Assembly (NCBI GenBank): GCA_002439735.1
Contig: DJPG01000126.1
Span: 5,603-12,624 of the forward strand
DNA length: 7,022 nucleotides
Direction of reading: 5' to 3'
DNA from: Firmicutes bacterium UBA6418
GTDB lineage: Bacteria > Bacillota > Clostridia > Peptostreptococcales > Anaerovoracaceae
Shown here: in pieces, positions 1-5,038 of the stretch
Layout: every line of letters begins with the position of its first letter
How positions within the stretch are numbered: the stretch's first letter is position 1
Position numbers and translations under genes: made by a program
The notes under the pieces: generated by a model
Databases searched by the model: none
Seen by the model: the letters and a program-made list of their open reading frames with translations, nothing else
Told to the model about the DNA's origin: nothing

Positions 1-15
1 GCGGACGCTTTTTTG
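1..15 (+). terminator. 3' half of a possible intrinsic terminator cut by the window edge
   Basis: The window opens with GCGGACGC followed by six T. This is what the 3' arm and U tract of a rho-independent terminator look like on the plus strand. The matching 5' arm (GCGTCCGC) would lie outside the window, so the hairpin cannot be confirmed. If real, it would end a convergent plus-strand gene to the left. On the minus strand it could also serve the DUF2325 gene, whose stop codon lies about 30 bases away. Confidence 0.3.
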
Positions 16-45
16 TATCCTTGCATTGTATGATTTTATATATGA

Positions 46-333
46 TTACGCATTCGCCGCGGCGTGACTGTCCAGTACATTCTTCAAAGCTGCCATGGAA
101 CTGGACGGACAACGCGCAATGCGGATATTTCTTTTTTTCGCCTGTTCATTCGCGTGATGCAGCATCTTGTGCGACATCGTGCTCGTGAACAGGATCAGAA
201 GATCCGGATTCCCGAAATTCTGCAGACCCTTTTCAGTCTTGGCAAAGACCTTCGCGCTGCAATCGTAAGATTTGCACAAGTCCTCATATCTTCTGACCAT
301 TCTTTCGTTCCCGCCGATAATTACAACACTCAT
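46..333 (-). CDS. DUF2325 family protein (95 aa), feo-linked
   Basis: This small soluble protein of unknown function matches the DUF2325 pattern. It has a Rossmann-like start (VVIIGGNERM, residues 3-12), a central hydrophobic strand ending in FTSTMSHKM (49-57) and a C-terminal RCPSSSMAALKNVL segment (74-87). Cys20, Cys25 and Cys75 could bind a metal, but that is a guess. The length of 95 residues is normal for the short form of the family. A GAGGGAG ribosome binding site lies about 11 bases before the ATG. Related genes are, from memory, often found beside feoAB in Clostridia. Here the gene follows the FeoB-associated gene after 204 bases that contain terminator-like hairpins and a copy of the feo palindrome (409-428). 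It may therefore be transcribed separately under the same metalloregulator. Family assignment is fairly sure; an iron-related role is inferred from context only. Confidence 0.85.
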   Translation of the reverse strand: MSVVIIGGNERMVRRYEDLCKSYDCSAKVFAKTEKGLQNFGNPDLLILFTSTMSHKMLHHANEQAKKRNIRIARCPSSSMAALKNVLDSHAAANA

Positions 334-408
334 ATCGCTTTCTACTCCCTCTTTGATTTTTTCGTTACGCTTATTTTCTTTGATATCATTCTATTTTCTT
401 TTTTGTTT

Positions 409-428
409 TGGTTAGCACCGGCTAACCA
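409..428. promoter_or_regulatory. Palindromic operator-like site A, upstream of the DUF2325 gene
   Basis: Perfect 8-base arms TGGTTAGC and GCTAACCA are separated by ACCG. This is the longest of four related palindromes in the feo locus. It lies 76 bases upstream of the DUF2325 start codon and just downstream of a terminator-like hairpin, where an operator for a separate promoter would be expected. No convincing -35/-10 pair is visible nearby. The half-site GGTTAG resembles half-sites of DtxR/IdeR-type operators, but the 4-base centre differs from their spacing, so the regulator family is uncertain. Confidence 0.6.
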
Positions 429-433
429 TCGAC

Positions 434-458
434 TAAAAGAGAAATGCCCTTCGGCATT
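434..458 (-). terminator. Weak intrinsic terminator after the FeoB-associated gene
   Basis: On the minus strand, 6-base arms AATGCC and GGCATT enclose a GAAG loop and are followed by the U-rich run TCTCTTTTA. The stem is short and only half G+C, so termination may be partial, with some readthrough into the DUF2325 gene. It probably marks the 3' end of the main feo transcript. Confidence 0.45.
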
Positions 459-479
459 CACTTTTGCTTCAGCTTTTGC

Positions 480-512
480 CGGGAGCCGCAGACTGTATGC
501 CTGCCGCTCCCG
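480..512. repeat. Long imperfect hairpin downstream of the FeoB-associated gene
   Basis: Inverted repeat with 12-base arms (480-491 and 501-512) around a 9-base loop. The arms are G+C rich, and one internal position (487 against 505) is mismatched. It starts 26 bases after the stop codon of the Cys-rich protein gene. No T run follows on either strand, so by itself it is not a classical terminator. It may protect the 3' end of the mRNA or act with the hairpin at 443-458. Confidence 0.5.
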
Positions 513-537
513 CTTTTCGCTGCTGTTATGTTTTGAT

Positions 538-711
538 TTATTTTGTCTTGTGGCAGGACCCCGCCATTGCACAATGCGCGCAGTTACAGCCACAGGAGGA
601 TTTTCCTTTTTTCTTGTTCTTGACAAGATGACAAATAATCGCTACTACGATCAGCACCAACACCAACGATATAATGATGGTACTCAAATTCTCTGTGATC
701 CAGTTTAACAT
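538..711 (-). CDS. FeoB-associated Cys-rich membrane protein (57 aa)
   Basis: A very short gene, found by translating the minus strand downstream of feoB. The product begins MLNWITENLSTI, has one membrane segment (about residues 10-29), a lysine-rich stretch (31-37), and a Cys cluster at 40, 42, 44, 47 and 53, with another Cys at 27. This layout, an N-terminal helix followed by a CGCNC-type cluster, is that of the FeoB-associated Cys-rich membrane protein family encoded next to feoB in many Firmicutes. By analogy with the small FeoC-type partners, it may help FeoB work or bind iron at the cytoplasmic face; this has not been shown for the family as far as I know. The positive stretch after the helix suggests a cytoplasmic Cys tail. 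The ribosome binding site AAGGGAG lies about 10 bases before the ATG. The gene starts 80 bases after the feoB stop with no strong terminator between, so it is co-transcribed. Confidence 0.9.
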   Translation of the reverse strand: MLNWITENLSTIIISLVLVLIVVAIICHLVKNKKKGKSSCGCNCAHCAMAGSCHKTK

Positions 712-765
712 ATTGACCGACTCCCTTCACTTGAATTGTTCTTTGTTTCCTCTCTTTTATCATAC

Positions 766-780
766 ACCGGCCAGCCCGGT
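766..780. repeat. Small hairpin between feoB and the FeoB-associated gene
   Basis: Five-base arms ACCGG and CCGGT surround CCAGC, 12 bases after the feoB stop codon. No T tract follows, so it should not end transcription. It may be a pause or mRNA stability element, or chance. Confidence 0.3.
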
Positions 781-791
781 TTCAAACAGGA

Positions 792-3287
792 TTATTTTAT
801 CTTTGCTTCCAGTCTGGTCGCTTCTTTGTAAGGGCGAACCAGCATGTAGATGATCAGTGCCAGTGCCGCAAGGGCAAAGATCAAGCCGATGACGTTCATG
901 TGACCGGTAAACGCGTTGCCGAACTGATTGATCATCAATGCAACGATATACGCGAATCCACACTGATAGCCGATCGCGAACCAGGTCCATTTTGCGTTGT
1001 TCATTTCACGCTTGATGGCTCCGATCGCTGCAAAGCAAGGCGCGCACAGCAGGTTGAATACCAGGAAGGAATAACCGCTGATCGGAGTGAATACAGATGC
1101 CAGAGTTTCGTAAACATTTCCGGACGCACCGTAGAGGATACCCATCGTGCCAACAATATTTTCCTTCGCGACCAGACCGGTAATGGAAGCAACCGTTGCT
1201 TCCCAAGTGCCAAAGCCCAATGGAATGAAGATCCAGCAGATCGCGTTACCGATGGCCGCCAAAATGGACTGATCCAGTTCGTCTTCTGTCAGCATTCTGA
1301 AGCCTTCGTCTGTAAATCCGAAGTAGGAGGTGAACCATACCAGGATCGTAGACAGCAGGATGATGGTACCTGCTTTTTTGATGAAGGACCAGCCACGTTC
1401 CCACATGGAACGCAGTACGTTGCCTAATGTCGGCATGTGGTAAGCCGGGAGTTCCATAACGAACGGAGCCGGGTCACCTGCGAACATCTTTGTCTTTTTC
1501 AGCATGATACCGGAAATGATGATCGCCGCCATACCTACGAAGTATGCACTGGTCGCTACCCAAGCGGATCCATGGAAAATCGCGCCTGCGATCATCCCAA
1601 TGAACGGAACTTTCGCGCCGCAAGGGATGAAAGTGGTCGTCATGATAGTCATACGACGGTCGCGTTCATTCTCGATTGTACGAGAAGCCATGATTCCCGG
1701 AATACCGCAGCCTGTACCGATCAGCATCGGAATGAAGGACTTGCCGGATAAACCAAACTTACGGAAGATACGGTCGAGTACGAATGCGATACGAGCCATG
1801 TAGCCGCAGGCTTCCAGGAAAGCAAGCAGCAAGAACAGTACCAGCATCTGCGGAACGAATCCAAGCACCGCGCCGACACCGGCGACGATACCGTCAAGCA
1901 GCAGTCCGGACAGCCATTCTGCTGCACCTGCCGCTTCGAGTGCGTTACCGATCAAAACCGGGATACCAGGTACCCAAATACCATAGGTGGAAGTATCCGG
2001 CGCGCCGTAAGCATCTTTGTAATCGGTATTGAGGTATTCGTCAACCGCTGCCTCATAGTCGGATTTGGTTACACCATCTACGGTTTCAACTGCCAGAGTT
2101 TCTTCATCTTCTACTTCATAGGAAACGCTGGCATCCGCCGGAATCAGAGTATCCAACTCTTCCAGGGCTGTTTTTGCCGCACCTTCAGAATAGTCTTCGC
2201 TCTCCATATCCAACGCTTCTGTAATCGCGTCATTACCGTATTCATCCGCAAACGCGCCGATGATCAGGTCGGTATCGCCGTATCGTTCTGCTGCTTCTTC
2301 ATACTGCGCGGTACCGTCTCCGAAGAGATGCCAACCGTCGCCGAACAGTCCATCGTTTGCCCAGTCCGTCGCCGACGCGCCGACGGTTACCATCGAAATG
2401 TAATAAACAAGGAACATGATCAACGCGAAGATCGGCAGACCCAGCCAGCGATTGGTTACCACCTTGTCGATCTTATCAGATGTCGAAAGCTGACCCTTGT
2501 TCTGTTTTTTATAGCATGCCTTGATGATGGATGCGATGTAGATATATCTTTCGTTGGTGATGATAGATTCCGCGTCATCATCCATTTCTTTTTCAGCTGC
2601 TTTGATATCTTCTTCGATGTGTGCCATTACATCTGCGTCAATGTGCAGATTTTCAAGAACCTTATCATCTCGTTCAAAGATCTTGATCGCGTACCATCTC
2701 TGCTGTTCTTCCGGCATATTATGTACCGCTGCCTCTTCGATGTGTGCCAGCGCATGCTCTACAACGCCCGCGAACGTGTGCATCGGAACCGTTTTTCCGT
2801 TCTTTGCCGCCTCAATTGCCGCCTCTGCTGCCTCCATAATGCCGGTTCCCTTTAACGCAGAGATTTCAACGATCTTACAGCCAAGCTGTCTGGAAAGTTC
2901 CTCGGTGTTGATCTTGTCGCCGTTCTTTTTTACGATATCCATCATGTTGATGGCAACAACGACCGGAATACCCAGTTCGGTCAGCTGTGTGGTCAGGTAC
3001 AGGTTTCTCTCCAGGTTGGTACCATCGATGATATTCAGGATCGCGTCCGGACGTTCACCGATCAGGTAGTTTCTCGCAACAACTTCTTCCAATGTATAGG
3101 GAGAAAGGGAGTAAATACCCGGAAGGTCGGTGATGATAACATCCTCATGCTTCTTTAATTTACCTTCTTTTTTCTCAACGGTTACGCCGGGCCAGTTGCC
3201 GACAAACTGGTTGGAACCGGTGAGCGCATTGAACAGTGTGGTCTTACCACAGTTCGGGTTACCCGCAAGGGCAATTCTGATACTCAT
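792..3287 (-). CDS. feoB: Ferrous iron transporter FeoB (831 aa)
   Basis: Imports Fe(II) across the cytoplasmic membrane and couples a cytoplasmic G domain to a membrane channel. G motifs are clear: G1 GNPNCGKTT (9-17), G3 DLPG (54-57), G4 NMMD (114-117) and G5 SALKG (143-147). A helical linker region follows (about 170-275). Membrane segments start at about 284, 467, 556, 578, 640, 683, 737, 766 and 797. Diagnostic membrane motifs are GYMARIAF (495-502), GTGCGIPGIMASR (524-536), FIPCGAKVPF (553-562) and CAPCFAAIGAIKRE (748-761). The ATG at 3287 was chosen because the G domain begins right after it and GAGAGG precedes it by about 9 bases. An upstream ATG at 3323 would add 12 unlikely residues. 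An insert at about 321-437 is extremely acidic and makes the protein longer than the 773 residues of E. coli FeoB. It is the third gene of the operon, 122 bases after feoA. Confidence 0.97.
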   Translation of the reverse strand: MSIRIALAGNPNCGKTTLFNALTGSNQFVGNWPGVTVEKKEGKLKKHEDVIITDLPGIYSLSPYTLEEVVARNYLIGERPDAILNIIDGTNLERNLYLTTQLTELGIPVVVAINMMDIVKKNGDKINTEELSRQLGCKIVEISALKGTGIMEAAEAAIEAAKNGKTVPMHTFAGVVEHALAHIEEAAVHNMPEEQQRWYAIKIFERDDKVLENLHIDADVMAHIEEDIKAAEKEMDDDAESIITNERYIYIASIIKACYKKQNKGQLSTSDKIDKVVTNRWLGLPIFALIMFLVYYISMVTVGASATDWANDGLFGDGWHLFGDGTAQYEEAAERYGDTDLIIGAFADEYGNDAITEALDMESEDYSEGAAKTALEELDTLIPADASVSYEVEDEETLAVETVDGVTKSDYEAAVDEYLNTDYKDAYGAPDTSTYGIWVPGIPVLIGNALEAAGAAEWLSGLLLDGIVAGVGAVLGFVPQMLVLFLLLAFLEACGYMARIAFVLDRIFRKFGLSGKSFIPMLIGTGCGIPGIMASRTIENERDRRMTIMTTTFIPCGAKVPFIGMIAGAIFHGSAWVATSAYFVGMAAIIISGIMLKKTKMFAGDPAPFVMELPAYHMPTLGNVLRSMWERGWSFIKKAGTIILLSTILVWFTSYFGFTDEGFRMLTEDELDQSILAAIGNAICWIFIPLGFGTWEATVASITGLVAKENIVGTMGILYGASGNVYETLASVFTPISGYSFLVFNLLCAPCFAAIGAIKREMNNAKWTWFAIGYQCGFAYIVALMINQFGNAFTGHMNVIGLIFALAALALIIYMLVRPYKEATRLEAKIK

Positions 3288-3347
3288 TTTTAAATTCCTC
3301 TCTTTCTGTCGATCCGCAATCACCGATCATCCAATGTCTTTTCATCA

Positions 3348-3366
3348 AATTAGCGATTGCTAACCG
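3348..3366. promoter_or_regulatory. Operator-like site B, between feoA and feoB
   Basis: TTAGC-GATT-GCTAA (3350-3363), extended on one side to GGTTAGC when read on the minus strand. It matches the GTTAGC-N4-GCTAAC palindrome of the other three sites apart from one outer base. It lies about 60 bases upstream of the feoB start codon and just past a terminator-like hairpin. This suggests a second regulated entry point or a roadblock for transcription of feoB. A TAATTT on the minus strand overlaps it and could be a -10, but no good -35 is visible. Confidence 0.55.
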
Positions 3367-3380
3367 AAAAACTGAAAATC

Positions 3381-3398
3381 AGGGGAATCACTTCCCCT
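3381..3398. terminator. Hairpin with T runs between feoA and feoB
   Basis: Perfect 7-base arms AGGGGAA and TTCCCCT enclose TCAC. On the minus strand it is followed by GATTTTCAGTTTTT, a broken T tract, and on the plus side by CCGTTTTTG. It begins 11 bases after the feoA stop codon. It looks like a partial terminator that would lower feoB transcription relative to the two feoA genes. Full termination is unlikely because feoB has no strong promoter of its own in sight. Confidence 0.5.
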
Positions 3399-3409
3399 CC
3401 GTTTTTGTC

Positions 3410-3637
3410 CTATTTTGCTTCAACTTCGATCATACTGGCGTCTTCTTTTCTGAGCGACAGTTCATAGCCGCGAACAGTGACTTCGACCGGATCGCCGAGC
3501 GGTGCAACTTTACGGATGTACACTTCTACGCCTTTTGTCAGACCCATATCCATGATCCGACGCTTGACAGCACCTTCGCCATGAAGCTTTACGACCTTGA
3601 CGGTTTCACCGATCTTCGCATCTCTGAGCGTTTTCAT
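3410..3637 (-). CDS. feoA: Ferrous iron transport protein A (75 aa)
   Basis: A small cytoplasmic SH3-like protein required for FeoB function, usually thought to bind FeoB or modulate it. It has the full family signature: an N-terminal strand (TVKVVKLHGEG, 12-22), the RRIMDMGLTKG helix and turn (26-36), APLGDPVEV (46-54) and RGYELSLRKEDA (57-68). The length of 75 residues is typical. The ribosome binding site AAGGAGG (3647-3653) lies 9 bases before the ATG, the best in the operon. It is the second gene of the operon, 117 bases after the upstream FeoA-like gene, and that spacer holds no convincing terminator. The assignment is very secure. Confidence 0.96.
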   Translation of the reverse strand: MKTLRDAKIGETVKVVKLHGEGAVKRRIMDMGLTKGVEVYIRKVAPLGDPVEVTVRGYELSLRKEDASMIEVEAK

Positions 3638-3754
3638 TGTCTATTTCCTCCTTGCATGAAATTACTTTTTGAATGGTAATAAATAATTGAACGGTTCTTT
3701 CGACCGCCTTTATTTTAAGAGCGCATTCACGCGGAATGTTCTCTTTCTATCATG

Positions 3755-3967
3755 TTATATCATGATCTTTCTGGCCATTTCCTGGTCGATAGCGACTCTG
3801 GCCTCTTTCACGTTGACAATCAGGTTGCCTGCCACTGCAGCAACCACGGTTACCGTACCGCCGACTACAAATCCCAAATTTTCAAGATGCTTTTTCACCT
3901 CAGGACTACCCCCGATTTTTTTTATGATGTTTTCAGTTCCCGTATCTGCAAGATTTAACGGCATCAT
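3755..3967 (-). CDS. FeoA-like protein, first gene of the feo operon (70 aa)
   Basis: A second FeoA-domain protein, shorter and more diverged than the one downstream. It has the helix-turn motif EVKKHLENLGFVVGGTVTVV (23-42), which matches the RRIMDMGLTKG region of FeoA, and a final strand region GNLIVNVKEARVAID (47-61). The APLGDP loop of classical FeoA is absent, replaced by AAVAG. Tandem feoA genes of this kind are common before feoB in Clostridia. The two may have separate roles, such as FeoB binding against regulation, but this is inference. Start choice: AGGGG at 3974-3978 abuts the ATG at 3973 and sits 6 bases before the ATG at 3967, so 3967 (MMPLNL) is preferred; 3964 and 3973 are alternatives. 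A longer reading back to 4021 would run through an operator-like palindrome and is rejected. Confidence 0.9.
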   Translation of the reverse strand: MMPLNLADTGTENIIKKIGGSPEVKKHLENLGFVVGGTVTVVAAVAGNLIVNVKEARVAIDQEMARKIMI

Positions 3968-3973
3968 GTTCAT

Positions 3974-3978
3974 CCCCT
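3974..3978 (-). promoter_or_regulatory. Ribosome binding site that decides the FeoA-like start
   Basis: AGGGG on the minus strand. It is directly adjacent to the first of three close ATG codons (3973), 6 bases from the second (3967) and 9 from the third (3964). Normal spacing favours the second or third and excludes the first. Confidence 0.65.
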
Positions 3979-3995
3979 CGCTTCTCGTTTTCGGA

Positions 3996-4009
3996 TTAGC
4001 TTTCGCTAA
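3996..4009. promoter_or_regulatory. Operator-like site C in the feo leader
   Basis: TTAGC-TTTC-GCTAA; on the minus strand GTTAGC-GAAA-GCTAAT. It lies in the 5' untranslated leader of the feo operon, about 40 bases downstream of the predicted transcription start. Its centre is 33 bases from the centre of site D, about three helical turns, so two bound dimers would face the same side of the DNA. As RNA it would fold with a GAAA tetraloop, so an RNA role is a minor alternative. Confidence 0.6.
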
Positions 4010-4027
4010 CTTCAACGCCAAAATTTA

Positions 4028-4043
4028 GTTAGCTCTCGCTAAC
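4028..4043. promoter_or_regulatory. Operator-like site D at the feo transcription start
   Basis: Perfect palindrome GTTAGC-TCTC-GCTAAC. The predicted transcription start is near 4045, so the site covers roughly +2 to +18. A protein bound here would block open complex formation or promoter escape, which fits a metal-dependent repressor that shuts the operon when iron is sufficient. The regulator is not encoded in the window. Confidence 0.7.
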
Positions 4044-4051
4044 CACATCTT

Positions 4052-4080
4052 ATAATACACATAACCTTGTGGTTTGTCAA
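4052..4080 (-). promoter_or_regulatory. Main feo operon promoter (sigma-A type)
   Basis: Read on the minus strand, -35 TTGACA (4075-4080, perfect consensus) and -10 TATTAT (4052-4057, five of six bases) are separated by exactly 17 bases. The predicted start point is near 4045, giving a leader of about 78 bases to the FeoA-like start. Operator-like sites D and C follow at once, and AT-rich DNA with spaced A tracts lies upstream. This is the strongest promoter in the window and would be highly active when not repressed. Confidence 0.88.
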
Positions 4081-4092
4081 TAGTCTTTTAAG

Positions 4093-4131
4093 AAAAATTT
4101 AGAATTTTTGAGGAATTTTTCGGCGAAAAAT
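4093..4131. promoter_or_regulatory. Phased A/T tracts and a palindrome upstream of the feo promoter
   Basis: Four A/T runs (4093-4100, 4103-4109, 4114-4120, 4126-4131) are centred about 9.5, 11 and 11.5 bases apart, close to one helical turn, as in intrinsically curved DNA. The region directly upstream of the -35 box could also serve as an UP element for RNA polymerase alpha subunits. Within it, ATTTTTCG-G-CGAAAAAT (4115-4131) is a perfect odd palindrome that could be a separate protein site. Confidence 0.4.
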
Positions 4132-4143
4132 CGCAAAGAATGC

Positions 4144-4169
4144 AAAAAGACGAGGTGTCTCCTCGTCTT
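4144..4169 (-). terminator. Intrinsic terminator of the AIM24-family gene
   Basis: On the minus strand, 9-base arms AAGACGAGG and CCTCGTCTT enclose AGACA, and the last Ts of the stem run into a TTTTT tract. It lies 39 bases past the stop codon of the AIM24-family gene and separates that unit from the feo promoter. Confidence 0.85.
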
Positions 4170-4207
4170 CTGATCCTGTCGGATTGTCGAAACTTTCTCT
4201 CACGCTT

Positions 4208-4888
4208 TTAGTTGCTCGATGTCGGAATGAATTCTCTGATTGCATCCGCTACGCTTGAGATCGGCATTGTCTGCAGCCAGACCTTGCCCGGCCCTGTCAG
4301 CAAAGTATTAAAAAATCCTTCGCCGCCGAGCAGCTTGTTTTTGAGTCCTGCGACCTGCCGGATCTCCATACTCACGCTTGTTTCAAATCCCGCGACATTT
4401 CCGGTATCTACCAGCAGCTGCTGCCCCGGCGCCAGATCATATTCCATCAGATCGCCGTCGATCTCCACAAAAGCCGTTCCGTTTCCGGAAAGCCTCTGCA
4501 TAATGAAGCCCTCACCGCCAAAGAAACCGGCTCCCAACTTCTTATTAAAATGAATGTCTAGCTTCACCCCCGCGGTTGACGCCAGAAACGCGCGTTTCTG
4601 CAGGATAAACTCTTTACCTGCCATAATTTCCATTGGCAAGATTTTTCCCGGAAAGCTGGAGCCAAACGCGATCATGGCGTCATTCGCCTCTGCGGTATAA
4701 ATGTTCTGGAACATCGACTCGCCCGAAAAAGCCTTGGAAAACATTTTTCCCAAGCCTCCGCCGCTTGTCTCCATCCTGATATTCGGTGTCTGCCAGACCA
4801 TGGAGCCTTTCTCCGTGATCATCTGCTCGCCCCGGTTCAGATAGCAGACCACTACCGGAAACGCGCCGCCTTTGATCTCGTATTTCAT
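4208..4888 (-). CDS. AIM24 / TIGR00266 family protein (226 aa)
   Basis: A full-length member of the widespread AIM24-like (TIGR00266) family. It is a soluble beta-rich protein named after a yeast mitochondrial protein; the bacterial function is not established. Recognisable features are the N-terminal strands ending in GEQMITEKGSMVWQ (20-33), a Gly-rich stretch GGGLGKMF (43-50), SFPGKILPMEI (78-88), GEGFIMQRLSGNGTAFVEIDG (125-145) and LAPGQQLLVDTGNVAGFE (152-169). No signal peptide or membrane segment is seen. The length is usual for the family. AGGGG lies 6 bases before the ATG. The gene has a plausible promoter at 4955-4983 and a good terminator, so it appears to be a single-gene unit. It lies beside the feo operon but shows no copy of the feo palindrome, so a link with iron is not supported. 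Confidence 0.9.
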   Translation of the reverse strand: MKYEIKGGAFPVVVCYLNRGEQMITEKGSMVWQTPNIRMETSGGGLGKMFSKAFSGESMFQNIYTAEANDAMIAFGSSFPGKILPMEIMAGKEFILQKRAFLASTAGVKLDIHFNKKLGAGFFGGEGFIMQRLSGNGTAFVEIDGDLMEYDLAPGQQLLVDTGNVAGFETSVSMEIRQVAGLKNKLLGGEGFFNTLLTGPGKVWLQTMPISSVADAIREFIPTSSN

Positions 4889-4954
4889 TCCTTTCCCCTT
4901 TCTCGCGGAACAATAGCCTGCCCGCGTCTGAAACTTGTTTTATCTTCTGATTTG

Positions 4955-4983
4955 ATTGTACTCGATTTTTTAGGAAAGCGCAA
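4955..4983 (-). promoter_or_regulatory. Probable promoter of the AIM24-family gene
   Basis: On the minus strand, -10 TACAAT (4955-4960, five of six) and -35 TTGCGC (4978-4983, three of six) are 17 bases apart. The -10 is about 65 bases upstream of the start codon. No clear terminator separates it from the gene ending at 5039, so some readthrough from that gene is possible. Confidence 0.55.
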
Positions 4984-5038
4984 GCGTCCTGCATCACTTT
5001 TTTCGTTTTCGTCGTCCTTCGCCGTCTGTTGCTCACCG

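Noticed and set aside
342..626. Minus-strand open frame of 94 codons
   Set aside because: It overlaps the well-supported 57-residue Cys-rich gene in another frame and runs through the terminator-like hairpins. Its composition is basic and non-protein-like.
64..708. Plus-strand open frame of 214 codons
   Set aside because: It lies antisense to the DUF2325 and Cys-rich genes and crosses their hairpins and operator site. The translation is Phe/Arg-rich with no recognisable domain.
900..1427. Plus-strand open frame of 175 codons opposite the feoB membrane region
   Set aside because: Antisense shadow with no domain and no ribosome binding site in keeping with the other genes.
2328..3069. Long plus-strand open frames opposite feoB (2328-2855 and 2554-3069)
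   Set aside because: They are antisense shadows of the conserved G domain, with no homology I recognise. Their length follows from the codon use of feoB.
3288..3323. Longer start for feoB at 3323
   Set aside because: It adds 12 residues ahead of a normal FeoB beginning, and the good ribosome binding site serves the ATG at 3287.
3638..3754. Possible terminator or promoter between the two feoA genes
   Set aside because: Only weak 4-5 base stems without a T tract and no clear -35/-10 pair; treated as a plain operon spacer.
3968..4021. Longer start for the FeoA-like gene at 4021
   Set aside because: The extra 18 residues are not FeoA-like, no ribosome binding site precedes 4021, and the segment contains operator-like site C.
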